64,000 nucleotides of DNA from Mucilaginibacter sp. (GTDB lineage Bacteria; Bacteroidota; Bacteroidia; Sphingobacteriales; Sphingobacteriaceae). Within the stretch, counting starts at the first letter, position 1, and every line of letters starts with the position of its first letter. Positions 18,629 to 28,895 of the stretch are shown here, one piece after another. A program made the position numbers and the translations under genes. The notes beneath the pieces were generated by a model that saw only the letters and a program-made list of their open reading frames with translations, ran no database searches and was not told the DNA's origin. The DNA lies in NCBI GenBank assembly GCA_028287895.1, contig JAQBOV010000055.1, forward strand, positions 1-64,000, given 5' to 3'.

Positions 18629-19903
18629 GTGATTTATTTCGTTTTATACGGTATTTTATTGTTTATAGTGCTCGTCGCTTACTTAAAGATAGGTGTAAAG
18701 TTATCTTTATTTAATATTTTCTTTGGTCTGTTTTTTTTATTTTATGGCCCGGCTTTTTTTATTTATAATAATGATAGAAATTTATTTGAAGCAGATTATG
18801 CTATAAAATCTGTAATTCTCTTATCTTTCTTTGTAGTTTCCTATTTTTTAGGAAGATATCTTTTTATAGCACGTCGAAATGGTAATCTTCTAAAAAGAAC
18901 AAATTATAATAATTGGCTCAAAGCACATAACGACCATTTTAAATTAAGAACCAGTTTATTGAGAGTTGCAATTGTAATTATTGTTGCGGTCATTATCACA
19001 GGACTTTTTTTTTATGGCGGCATTAATTCACTCGCAACAGTAGTAAGTACTCCTTTTGCTGATGAGGATCTTATAAATGATTTAAGACAAAATGCTGGTG
19101 TAACAGGCTGGATAGGACCTGTCTTTACCTATCTTATGGCCGGTATTGCTAGAATAATAGCTTTTGTTTTTATAGGCTGGGCATTTGAAAAGAAAGCATT
19201 TATTTTAAAAATGCTTTCTTTAATATTCGCCCTATTTGTAACTATTGCTTACCTGGCAAACCTTTCTAAGTCGGGCTTTATAGTTTATTTAGGGCAGTTG
19301 ATTTTTTTCCTACTGTTACTTTTTAATATAAGAATAAACTATAAAAAAATAATTTTAATAATTATAATGATCATACCAGTGTTCATTATAATTTATCTAT
19401 TTGCTACAAGCGCCAGAAATACTTCTGTAGCTTTGCAACTGATAGCTTATAGGGTTTTTGAGGAGCCAATACGTGTTTTAGAGCTATATCCGTACTTTTA
19501 TCCTGATATTTATCCTCATACTTACGGGATGAATGTCAGAATTATCCATGAGCTATTTTCCGATGCAAAGTTTGTTCCAGCACAGGTAGTGGTTTCAGGT
19601 GGACAATTTGAAAATGTCACTTTCAATGCTATTTTTATTGCTGATGCTTATGTCGATTTTTCTTATTTTGGCGTGATAATTCAGTCAGTTTTTGTTGGTT
19701 ATTATTTATCATATTTGGATATTTTAATCTTCCGAAAAAATAATTATATGCGAAAGGCTTTGTTTGCCTCTTTATTAATTGGTGTATTTTCTCTTATTAA
19801 TGCCGGAATAATTGTTTCATTTTTTGCATTTGGGCTTTTCACACTACCTGTTATTTCTTATTTTTTAACTAAAAAAAGATCTAATCACAATTTAATGCTG
19901 TAA
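18629..19903 (+). CDS. O-antigen/exopolysaccharide polymerase (Wzy-like), GTG start
   Basis: About 11 hydrophobic segments, directly after Wzx; weak sequence identity as usual for Wzy. Confidence 0.75.
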   Translation: MIYFVLYGILLFIVLVAYLKIGVKLSLFNIFFGLFFLFYGPAFFIYNNDRNLFEADYAIKSVILLSFFVVSYFLGRYLFIARRNGNLLKRTNYNNWLKAHNDHFKLRTSLLRVAIVIIVAVIITGLFFYGGINSLATVVSTPFADEDLINDLRQNAGVTGWIGPVFTYLMAGIARIIAFVFIGWAFEKKAFILKMLSLIFALFVTIAYLANLSKSGFIVYLGQLIFFLLLLFNIRINYKKIILIIIMIIPVFIIIYLFATSARNTSVALQLIAYRVFEEPIRVLELYPYFYPDIYPHTYGMNVRIIHELFSDAKFVPAQVVVSGGQFENVTFNAIFIADAYVDFSYFGVIIQSVFVGYYLSYLDILIFRKNNYMRKALFASLLIGVFSLINAGIIVSFFAFGLFTLPVISYFLTKKRSNHNLML

Positions 19904-19926
19904 TAAAAAAATCACAAACCTTTCGA

Positions 19927-19934
19927 TACTTTTG
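19927..19934 (+). promoter_or_regulatory. -7 box TACTTTTG, possible internal promoter before asnB
   Basis: TAnnTTTG consensus 42 bp upstream of the asnB start; no clear -33 element. Confidence 0.3.
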
Positions 19935-19975
19935 GAGCAATTATATAAACTAATAAACAAATCTTATCATAATTT

Positions 19976-21784
19976 ATGTGTGGCATAGCAGGCATTATTG
20001 ATCAACCCGGGCAGATTATAACAGATTTTGAATTAAAGAAAATGACCGATGCTGTTGCACATAGGGGGCCTGATGGCGAAGGATTTTATGTTGATAAAAA
20101 CTTAGGTTTTGGCCATAGGCGTCTCTCCATAATTGACCTTTCACAAGCGGGTGATCAGCCAATGAAACTGGATGAGGATTATGTGATTACTTTTAATGGG
20201 GAAATTTATAATTATATTGAGTTAAAGGATGAGTTAAAAAAACTTGGACATCAATTTAATACCCAAACCGACACTGAAGTTATTTTAGTTGCATATAGAG
20301 AGTGGGGCACCGCTTGTGTTGAAAAATTTAACGGCATGTGGGCTTTTGCTATTCATGATATTAAAAATGACATTGTTTTTTGCTCGAGGGACAGATTTGG
20401 CGTTAAGCCATTTTATTACACCTTAATAAACGGAAAATTTTTTTTCGGGTCCGAGATAAAGCAATTAATTCATTTACAATCAAATTGGTTTGTAAATAAA
20501 AGGGTATTGATGGATTTTTTAGTTTTCAGCCTTGTTGACCATACGGATCAAACGTTTTTTGAAGGGATCAATGTATTATTGGGTTCACATAATTTAATTT
20601 ATAGTTTAAAATCAAACACATTTTCTATTAATAAATATTATTCAATCACTAAACATCAAAAAATCAATAATCTAAGCGACATAGATTCGATCAAAGTTTT
20701 TAAAGCGGGAATTGAACAGGCCGTTAAATTTCGGTTGAGATCTGATGTAAAAGTGGGTACGTGCCTCAGCGGGGGACTTGACAGCTCTTACATAGCTTCC
20801 TTAGCCAGTGATTTATATAACCATAAAGACGAACAGTTTTCAGCCATTACAGCCCAATCGCTTCTTAAGGAAGAAGATGAATCAAATTACGCAAGTAAAG
20901 TAGTTGAAAGCTGCGGATTAAATTGGCTTGTGACCAAACCTACTACTGAAGATTTTCTGGCTTCATTGGACGAGGTAATTTACAACCAGGAAGAGCCTTT
21001 CTTAGGAATGGCAATTTATATGCAGCATTTTGTAATGAAAAAAGCAAAGGACGCCGGCATTGTGGTATTGTTGGATGGACAGGGGGCTGATGAAATATTA
21101 CTTGGATATTCCAGGTATATTGCCGCTTATTTTAAATCCTTACCCTTTACAAACCTGATTAATAATATAATAAAAGCTAAGGATCATTTTGGGATTTCGG
21201 CATTAACCTTATTAAAATATTATTTATATTTTACTTCATATAGTATACGGGGCAAAAGGAATATGTGGAGATTCAGACATATTAAAACCCAATACATTAA
21301 ATATTTGGGGATCGATACGGTAAAAAAAATAACCGCGGGATATAAAGATATTGATAAACTACAGCAATTAGAAATTTTTAGTACTCAATTGCCATCGTTG
21401 CTTCGTTATGAAGATAAAAACTCGATGGCTAGCTCTATTGAAGCCAGGCTGCCGTTTTTAGACTGGAATTTTGTTGAATTGGCATTATCAATAAATAATA
21501 GTTTTAAAATTAGAAACGGATGGTCAAAATTTATTTTAAGGAGGGCCATGCAAGGTGGTACATTACCAGATGAAATTACTTGGCGGAAAAAGAAATTGGG
21601 GTTTAACGCACCCACTTCAATTTGGTTTGAAGGATTTACTGATGTAAATTCCATAATAAATAAGTCTGTTATTCTCAATAAAATTTATGATGGTAAAATT
21701 CCTAATTATACTAATGAGCAAATAAAATGGCGTTTATTGAATATTGCAAAATGGGAAAAGATATATAATATCAAGATAAATTAG
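19976..21784 (+). CDS. asnB: Asparagine synthase (glutamine-hydrolysing)
   Basis: MCGIAGIID N-terminal Cys nucleophile, HRGPDGEGFY, TCLSGGLDSSYIASLA PP-loop. Confidence 0.95.
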   Translation: MCGIAGIIDQPGQIITDFELKKMTDAVAHRGPDGEGFYVDKNLGFGHRRLSIIDLSQAGDQPMKLDEDYVITFNGEIYNYIELKDELKKLGHQFNTQTDTEVILVAYREWGTACVEKFNGMWAFAIHDIKNDIVFCSRDRFGVKPFYYTLINGKFFFGSEIKQLIHLQSNWFVNKRVLMDFLVFSLVDHTDQTFFEGINVLLGSHNLIYSLKSNTFSINKYYSITKHQKINNLSDIDSIKVFKAGIEQAVKFRLRSDVKVGTCLSGGLDSSYIASLASDLYNHKDEQFSAITAQSLLKEEDESNYASKVVESCGLNWLVTKPTTEDFLASLDEVIYNQEEPFLGMAIYMQHFVMKKAKDAGIVVLLDGQGADEILLGYSRYIAAYFKSLPFTNLINNIIKAKDHFGISALTLLKYYLYFTSYSIRGKRNMWRFRHIKTQYIKYLGIDTVKKITAGYKDIDKLQQLEIFSTQLPSLLRYEDKNSMASSIEARLPFLDWNFVELALSINNSFKIRNGWSKFILRRAMQGGTLPDEITWRKKKLGFNAPTSIWFEGFTDVNSIINKSVILNKIYDGKIPNYTNEQIKWRLLNIAKWEKIYNIKIN

Positions 21785-21918
21785 AAGAAAAATTTAAGTT
21801 AGCTAGTGAAGAAGCACGTTAAATGATAAGTGTCAAATGAATTTAGAAAGTGAAGTGATAACAAAATGCAATTTATTAAAATAAATGACATAGTTTTGTT
21901 AAACTATATGTTGAAACA

Positions 21919-22629
21919 TTGAGTGGAATGCGATTTTTTAAACCTATAGCTAATGTTTTTTTTATTCTGTTATTAAAAATAATGACTCCTATCAAAGTAG
22001 ACTTTGGAGCTAAAATAGCAGACGATTTCTTTTTTTTCTGTATGAAGAAAAGATTAACCAGGGTGAATCTTAGGAATGTCATTTTAGGGCGAGGTGTTAA
22101 AATTTCTGAGGGAGTTTCTTTTTTTAATAGTCCTGAAATATTTGGTAAAGTGAATATTGGTAGATATACCAGTATAAGTGGTCCGTCTACAAGGGTCTCA
22201 AGTCGCATAAATGCCATAACAATTGGATCTTTCTGTTCAATTGCATCAGGCGTAGTAATTCAAGAATATTATCATAATATACAGCGGGCTACTTCATATA
22301 ATATTTTAAGCAATATTTTTAGTAACAAATTTACACCAGTACAGGAGATTTCAAAAGGTCCTGTTGTTATTGAAGATGATGTGTGGATTGGGTCAAATGC
22401 CGTAATTCTTTCAGGTATTAAAATTGGAAGGGGGGCGGTGATTGGGGCCGGGGCAATAGTTACTAAAAATGTGGATGCTTATACAATTGTAGCCGGGAAT
22501 CCTGCAAGACTTATTAGAAGAAGATTTTCTGATGCAACAATTGAATTATTAGAAAATTCACTTTGGTGGGAGTGGGATCGGGATAAAATAATTCAAGAAA
22601 AAGAATTTTTTTCGAAAGAATACATTTAA
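21919..22629 (+). CDS. Hexapeptide-repeat acyltransferase
   Basis: IEDDVWIGSNAVILSGIKIGRGAVIGAGAIVTKNVDAYTIVAGNPARLIRRRF. Confidence 0.9.
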   Translation: MSGMRFFKPIANVFFILLLKIMTPIKVDFGAKIADDFFFFCMKKRLTRVNLRNVILGRGVKISEGVSFFNSPEIFGKVNIGRYTSISGPSTRVSSRINAITIGSFCSIASGVVIQEYYHNIQRATSYNILSNIFSNKFTPVQEISKGPVVIEDDVWIGSNAVILSGIKIGRGAVIGAGAIVTKNVDAYTIVAGNPARLIRRRFSDATIELLENSLWWEWDRDKIIQEKEFFSKEYI

Positions 22630-22754
22630 ATAAAGGTTGTCAAATTTTATATTTTTCAATTTAATATATATATTAAAAATACATAATGCCAACATTTCGT
22701 TGTTTAATTTTCAAAAAGTGAAGATATAATTGTACATAAAAAACAGTTTATTAC

Positions 22755-23693
22755 ATGGATTTAGTCCCCATTATTTTATTTGCGTATAACCGCCCTCATT
22801 ATTTATTAAAAACATTACAATCATTACAGAGAAATGCTGAAGCAAAAGATAGCATATTATTTATTTATTGTGATGGACCCAAATCAGATGCAAATGATAG
22901 CACGTTAAAGCAAATAACGCAGGTACATCATATTGCACGCAGGGAAAAATGGTGTGGAACAGTTAATGTAATAATTTCCTCAAAAAACAAAGGATTAGCC
23001 ACTTCTATTATTGAAGGGGTTACAGAAATAGTTAATAAGTATGGTAAAACCATTGTGTTAGAGGATGACCTGATAGTTTCTCAATATTTTTTAAAATACA
23101 TGAACTATGCTTTAGATAAGTATGTGCATTGTGATAAGGTAGCTTCAGTTACCGGTTATAATTTCCCTATTAATTTACCAAAAGGTACTGACTTTAAAGA
23201 GACTTTTTTTTTAAAAGCAATTAGCACTCTTGGTTGGGGTGTATGGAAAAGGTCATGGGATATTTTTAATAATGATGCAGCTTTCTTATTAAATGAAGTT
23301 AGATCAAGAGAATTAAATGAGGAATTTAATTTTGGAAATACTTATCCATATGTGAGGATGATGAAGAATGTAATCAGAGGGAAGGTTAGTTCTTGGGGCG
23401 TCCGATGGTATGCAAGTGTTTTCTTAAGTGATATGTTAACTCTTTTCCCATCCTATTCCCTTGTTAATCATATCGGCAATGAAGGCACTAATGTAAAAGC
23501 TGATAGTACAGTTTTTTTTGGTAACAGTGTTTATAATGAGCCAATAATTGATTTCGAAGATAGAATAATTGAAAATAAAAATTACCGTAATTTACTTTCT
23601 TCACATTTTGATAAACATAATCGACGTAAGTTAAATTTAAGAAATATAAGATATTATTACTTACGAAGTTTGGCTTTTTTTAAAAATATTTAG
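22755..23693 (+). CDS. Glycosyltransferase, GT2-fold (GNT-I-like)
   Basis: LVPIILFAYNRPHYLLKTLQSLQRN, LFIYCDGPKSD, IVLEDDLIVSQYFLKYMNYAL. Confidence 0.8.
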   Translation: MDLVPIILFAYNRPHYLLKTLQSLQRNAEAKDSILFIYCDGPKSDANDSTLKQITQVHHIARREKWCGTVNVIISSKNKGLATSIIEGVTEIVNKYGKTIVLEDDLIVSQYFLKYMNYALDKYVHCDKVASVTGYNFPINLPKGTDFKETFFLKAISTLGWGVWKRSWDIFNNDAAFLLNEVRSRELNEEFNFGNTYPYVRMMKNVIRGKVSSWGVRWYASVFLSDMLTLFPSYSLVNHIGNEGTNVKADSTVFFGNSVYNEPIIDFEDRIIENKNYRNLLSSHFDKHNRRKLNLRNIRYYYLRSLAFFKNI

Positions 23694-24151
23694 AAATAGT
23701 AACAACCTGAAATTAACACAGAAAAATATACCATTATAAGCACTATAACAGGAGGAAATTGAACTTTAGGAATTTAATTTAGGCTGTTTTTAAAATTAGA
23801 ATGAAATATAAATTTTAAACACCTAATTGCTTTCAGAGTTACAAATAACATCCTTATATAGTAGCATTATCGAACATGTTCATTAGCAATTATAGCAAAA
23901 GAGATAAAATTGATCGCCTGACCTACCTATATTATAGGTGATTGTCATGCTAGTACCAGGTAAAACGCTTGTATAAAACAGCGCAAATTTAGATTGCAAA
24001 ATATTTGAGAACATAAATACACTTGAGCCCTTTAAGGCATAATTTGAAAAATAGTTATGTACTATAACTTACTAATATTTTTTATTCCTCACTTTAGAGG
24101 ATGTCAGTTATATTATTATCAAGAACTTTCATTTTTATTAATAATTGTATA

Positions 24152-25018
24152 ATGAATAAAATAAATTATTTAAACGTTGGGTGCGGAAATAAATTTCATA
24201 AAGACTGGGTAAATATTGACATGTCTTCTAATAGTCAGTATGTTATTGCTGTCAATTTATTAAATGGCATTCCTTTCGATGATAATTCCTTTGATGTTGT
24301 ATATCATTCGCAGGTTTTGGAACATATTCCCAAAAATGAAGCTAGAGATTTTATTAAGGAATGTTATAGAATTCTTAAACCTGGTGGAATTGTACGTGTT
24401 GTAGTTCCTGATTTGGAAAACATAACCAGAGAGTATTTAAGATTGTTAGACGCTAATTGGCAAGGATCAAGTAAAGAAGAAGAGGCCAATTACGAATGGA
24501 TAGTCCTTGAAATGTATGATCAAACTGTACGTAATAAAAAGGGAGGCTTGATGTATGAATATTTAAAACAAAAAGAAATAGTAAATGAAGCATATATTCT
24601 GAAAAGGGTCGGTTTTATTGGTGAAGGCATCACGAGCTTTACTAAAATGGGTGCTATGGAAAAAGTCAATGTGATTTTTTCGAAAATTTCGTCCAGGGTA
24701 CGATCCACTTCATTTATAGGCGATACAATAAAGAGACTCAAATTGAAAGCAAAGAAGGTTTTTTTATCAAATAATGATAAACTCTTTATTAAAATCGGGG
24801 AGTTTAGGCTTGCGGGAGAAGTTCATTATTGGATGTATGATAAATATTCTTTAAAAAGATTATTACTATCCTGTGGATTTGATGACATTGAGCTAATGAG
24901 CCCGTCCAAAAGTAAAATACATGATTGGGATAAATATGAGTTGGATATAAAAAACGGTTTAGCTCATGATCCTACCTCTTTATTTATGGAGGCGGTAAAA
25001 CCTCCAATTAGGAATTAA
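24152..25018 (+). CDS. Class I SAM-dependent methyltransferase
   Basis: MNKINYLNVGCGNKFHKDWVNIDM, FDVVYHSQVLEHIPKNEA, RILKPGGIVRVVVPDLE; start moved to the internal ATG from ORF-track 24101. Confidence 0.85.
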   Translation: MNKINYLNVGCGNKFHKDWVNIDMSSNSQYVIAVNLLNGIPFDDNSFDVVYHSQVLEHIPKNEARDFIKECYRILKPGGIVRVVVPDLENITREYLRLLDANWQGSSKEEEANYEWIVLEMYDQTVRNKKGGLMYEYLKQKEIVNEAYILKRVGFIGEGITSFTKMGAMEKVNVIFSKISSRVRSTSFIGDTIKRLKLKAKKVFLSNNDKLFIKIGEFRLAGEVHYWMYDKYSLKRLLLSCGFDDIELMSPSKSKIHDWDKYELDIKNGLAHDPTSLFMEAVKPPIRN

Positions 25019-25062
25019 TTGTAGATTTGGGGTGACAATGGATTAAAAAGGTAAATAAAAAT

Positions 25063-25803
25063 ATGACAAAAAAATACCACATCAAACTGATTTTAAGGGT
25101 CAAGGCTAAAGTTAAGAAGCTCATTTTAATACTAACGGGGAGAGTTAAACACTTAAAAAAGGGCATTAAGCTTAAAAATGTGTGGTATGGGAATCAGTAC
25201 GGCGGTTTTTATGTTTACCCGGATTTACTCAATGAAAATTCTATCATCTATTCCTTCGGAATTGGCCAGGATATTTCGTTTGATACTGCAATTATTAAAA
25301 ATCATAATTGTCAAGTTTTCGGATTTGATCCTACTCCGAAATCGATAAATTGGATTAAAAGCCAAAACGCGTCGACAAAGTTTACTTTTCTTGATTTAGG
25401 AATAAGTGATCGAAGTGGGTTATTTGATTTTTTTTTGCCTAAAAATTCCGATCATGTGTCAGGTAGCATTACAGTGCAGGATAACATAAATGTTAATGAA
25501 AAAATAACTGTCAAAATGAAATGTATTAGTGATATTATGCGTCAGTTAGAACATACACATATAGATATATTAAAAATGGATATTGAAGGTGCGGAATATG
25601 CAGTTATTGAAAATATTTTGGATTCAAATGTATCCATAGATCAAATTTTAGTTGAATTTCATGACAGGTTTGTTGAAAATGGGACGTTTAAAACTCAACA
25701 AATTATTAAACACTTAAATGATAAAGGGTACGAAATATTTGCCATTTCTGATTCTTTTGAGGAAATATCTTTTATAAATGGAAACAAGATAATTGCTGGC
25801 TAA
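25063..25803 (+). CDS. FkbM-family methyltransferase
   Basis: IIYSFGIGQDISFDTAIIKNHNCQVFGFDPTPKS ... HIDILKMDIEGAEYAVIENI. Confidence 0.87.
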   Translation: MTKKYHIKLILRVKAKVKKLILILTGRVKHLKKGIKLKNVWYGNQYGGFYVYPDLLNENSIIYSFGIGQDISFDTAIIKNHNCQVFGFDPTPKSINWIKSQNASTKFTFLDLGISDRSGLFDFFLPKNSDHVSGSITVQDNINVNEKITVKMKCISDIMRQLEHTHIDILKMDIEGAEYAVIENILDSNVSIDQILVEFHDRFVENGTFKTQQIIKHLNDKGYEIFAISDSFEEISFINGNKIIAG

Positions 25804-25938
25804 CCTGGTATCGAAAGATTATGAAGGATATACAATTTCAATCTGTGCAGGTTTTTTTAAATAATAATGAAATTTGCAATAATATAATAATCCCTTTCTC
25901 AAAATTGCTCCTTTTTAAATAGACTTAAATCATCCAAA

Positions 25939-27084
25939 ATGCCTTGGTCTAACATGTTAGGTTATTCATGGATCTCAAATAATGATAATATGAATGCTAA
26001 GCAAAATATTTTGATGTACGGGCCTTTATCTCCACCAATACATGGCCAGTCTCTTTCTTTTACTCTTATAAGTGAACAATTTTTATGTAATAAGAAATAT
26101 ATTGTTAATACAAATTACACAAATAGAAATATACTTGGGAAGATATCCACAACATTAGCCGTAATAATAAAGTGTTTATATTTTTTTAGTACTAAAAAAA
26201 TAGATTTGGTTTTTTTTTCCTGTAGTCGTTCTGTCGGAGGATCTATAAAAGATATTTGTTTAATTAATATCGCCTCTTTTTTTAAAATAAAAATGATTAA
26301 TCATGTTCATGGCGCTGATTTTGAAAAACTTATAATTGGTCAACCTTGCTTTTTTAAAAGATTGATTGAATTTAGTTATGATAAAGTACATACTACAATA
26401 GTTTTAGTTGATCGGATGAAAGAACCTTTTATGAAATTTAAATCTATGCGAATAAGAGTTTTACCGAATTTTTATGACCCTGTTTTGGATGAGTTTGATG
26501 ATAATAGTCACTTTAAAAATCAAACCTATTTTGAAGTATTGTATTTGTCTAATATTATGAGGACAAAAGGAGTTATTGACTTAATTGATGCTTTCCTTTT
26601 TTTATCCGAAAAAAAGCACAACATAAGACTGAATATTGCCGGTGAGTTTATTGGTGATGATGAAAGTAGTGCTGAAGATATAAAAAATATTTTTTTCGAA
26701 AAAATTAAAGGCACAAACAAGATAGTTTATCATGGAATACTAAGGGGGGAAAATAAAAGTAAATTACTCTATAGCAGCGATGTTTTTGTACTGCCATCGT
26801 ACTATGTAAGTGAGGCATTCCCACTCTCCATTGTAGAGGCAATGCGTGCCGGATGTGCAATAATTACAACCAGGCATAATTATTTAGGAGATATTGTTAA
26901 ACCCGAGAATGGAATTTTAATTGACACCCATAATGTAGGTCAATTGGTTGAAGCACTTCGATATTTAATAACTAACCCAATATTACTTGAGAAAATTAAA
27001 AATCACAATATTCAGGTAGCCAGAAATAAATATTCATTAGCTTCAAGTTTACAGTCATTAAAATTAATTTTCAATGAACAATAA
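25939..27084 (+). CDS. Glycosyltransferase family 4
   Basis: LMYGPLSPPIHGQSLSF N-terminus; LPSYYVSEAFPLSIVEAMRAGCAIITTRHNYLGDIV C-terminal motif. Confidence 0.88.
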   Translation: MPWSNMLGYSWISNNDNMNAKQNILMYGPLSPPIHGQSLSFTLISEQFLCNKKYIVNTNYTNRNILGKISTTLAVIIKCLYFFSTKKIDLVFFSCSRSVGGSIKDICLINIASFFKIKMINHVHGADFEKLIIGQPCFFKRLIEFSYDKVHTTIVLVDRMKEPFMKFKSMRIRVLPNFYDPVLDEFDDNSHFKNQTYFEVLYLSNIMRTKGVIDLIDAFLFLSEKKHNIRLNIAGEFIGDDESSAEDIKNIFFEKIKGTNKIVYHGILRGENKSKLLYSSDVFVLPSYYVSEAFPLSIVEAMRAGCAIITTRHNYLGDIVKPENGILIDTHNVGQLVEALRYLITNPILLEKIKNHNIQVARNKYSLASSLQSLKLIFNEQ

Positions 27085-27169
27085 AGTGATCGTGAAACTA
27101 TGGTAATAGTTGATCAACAAGGGGCTGAAAATAAACTGTGTCACAACCCCACATTAACAATTAATTTTT

Positions 27170-28672
27170 TCACTGATTTTTAAATTCATTATGAGTTACT
27201 TTATTTAAAGTGCCTTTTGTTTTATTTAATTGAATACTTGTTACGTCTGTATTTCCAATAAAAGTATTATCGTGGATAGAGATACTTTTTATTTCGTTAC
27301 CTGGGTTGTTTGATTTTACATCAGCATCTTCGCCCGTCATATAGATTATATGGGCAGAATTTGAATAAATTTTATTTTTAGTGATTTCAATTCCTTGTCC
27401 TGTTGACAAATTTTTATATTTTTTGAGTGTCATGTTAGCTGACAGATTAGGTTTTGCCGTGCTTTCAAAAAAGCCTTTTATTGAAAGATTACCAACATTT
27501 CTTATAACATTATTTTTAATTAAATTTCCGTTTGTATTTATTAAATAGATTCCCGACTCGGATGTGCTGTCTATTAAATTGTTAGTAATCTTACTGTTAA
27601 AGCTCATTGAACAAACAATGCCATACCTGTGTGAGTAGTTTACTATATTACTATCAATTGTGCAAAAGGTAGAGCCATTTAAAGCGATGGCGCCACTTGG
27701 AAGTGTTTCGCTATTATCCGTATTGATCAAACAATTGGTTACTTTATTTCCCTTTACAATAGAATTATGGCTGGACATTAAATAAATACCCATTCCATAA
27801 GGCGAAGATTTTCCATTCGGATTGCCTATGTTTTCAATCACATTATGAAAAATATTTGTTCGCATTAGCGTATAATTTTCATAATTTGATTCATACGAAA
27901 CAATTCCATACCTGAGACAATTTTTCACATGGTTTTTAATGATACTATTATTCATTCCATGGGTAATCAAAGCAATTCCATGAGCAAGTGTTTGGTTCGC
28001 GTCAATTATATTGTTAGATATAAGATTATTTGTATGAAAATAACCAGTTCCGGAATACCCTAACATGATACCACTAGCATCTTGAATGATATTTCTATTA
28101 AATGCGGGATAACTTATGTTATTACCGTTTATAACGCAATTTGAACATCCCTGTTTACCCTGATTTATCAATAAAATATTAATTCCACTGATTTGCTTGA
28201 ATGAACAATTTAAGACTTTGCAATTTGACACCCCGGCTAATAGTATTCCAAAACCCTCTTTTATCAAAGTCGCCGATTGCCCATTTCCACTAATGTGGGC
28301 ATTTATAACACTACAATTATTATTTCTCAATACAATGCCCCCGGTTTTGTTATCTGGTATAACAATTTGTGCATCTTTTTCAAATAAAAAAACAATTCCT
28401 TCATGTGTTGTAATGAGTGGCTTTGAAATCAGATAATTTCCGGCAGGGAATAATATTTTAACAGGGGTTTGACTGGCACTCAAAGCTTGTGATATGGCAT
28501 TATAGTCATCCTGAGTGCCGTTTCCCAAAGCTCCATAAGCTCTTACATTCACAACTAAGGTATCAATTTCATTTTTTTTGTGAATTTTATAATGCCCAGT
28601 CACATTCGCTTTTACAAAAGAAATAAAGAGTAATAAGACTATTATGGGCAAATGTTTTTTTATGCTTTTCAT
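27170..28672 (-). CDS. Secreted right-handed parallel beta-helix protein (pectate-lyase-fold)
   Basis: Signal peptide; VNVRAYGALGNGTQDDYNAISQAL; many N-rich NNxI rungs (ITNNLIDSTSESGIYLINTNGNLIKNNVIRN). Confidence 0.85.
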   Translation of the reverse strand: MKSIKKHLPIIVLLLFISFVKANVTGHYKIHKKNEIDTLVVNVRAYGALGNGTQDDYNAISQALSASQTPVKILFPAGNYLISKPLITTHEGIVFLFEKDAQIVIPDNKTGGIVLRNNNCSVINAHISGNGQSATLIKEGFGILLAGVSNCKVLNCSFKQISGINILLINQGKQGCSNCVINGNNISYPAFNRNIIQDASGIMLGYSGTGYFHTNNLISNNIIDANQTLAHGIALITHGMNNSIIKNHVKNCLRYGIVSYESNYENYTLMRTNIFHNVIENIGNPNGKSSPYGMGIYLMSSHNSIVKGNKVTNCLINTDNSETLPSGAIALNGSTFCTIDSNIVNYSHRYGIVCSMSFNSKITNNLIDSTSESGIYLINTNGNLIKNNVIRNVGNLSIKGFFESTAKPNLSANMTLKKYKNLSTGQGIEITKNKIYSNSAHIIYMTGEDADVKSNNPGNEIKSISIHDNTFIGNTDVTSIQLNKTKGTLNKVTHNEFKNQ

Positions 28673-28828
28673 GTTTTAAATGGTCTTTTGAATAAAGAAC
28701 ATAAAAAATCAATAACTGTTAGGGTGATTTAAAAAATGTTTACTTTAAATGAATTCTGTTAAAAGTAAAACGTAAAAATGTGCTGGTTATTAGGCTAATT
28801 TCCTGTTTAATTACCATCTATCTTTTAG

Positions 28829-28836
28829 TAGCTTTG
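28829..28836 (+). promoter_or_regulatory. -7 box TAGCTTTG
   Basis: TAnnTTTG match overlapping the ORF-track start of the next gene; supports a downstream translation start at 28896. Confidence 0.35.
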
Positions 28837-28895
28837 TGGAAATTCTTACTCAAATTATAAACTATTTTAATATTGAGAGGGTAACCTGTATTTAT

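Noticed and set aside
21785-21840. Short open stretch YQDKLEEKFKLASEEAR after asnB in a shifted frame
   Set aside because: Only 17 codons; the asnB C-terminus looks complete, so a frameshifted extension is not supported.
22660-22677. Perfect 18-bp palindrome TTTAATATATATATTAAA
   Set aside because: Pure A/T in a very AT-rich spacer; expected by chance and uninformative, at most a weak terminator.
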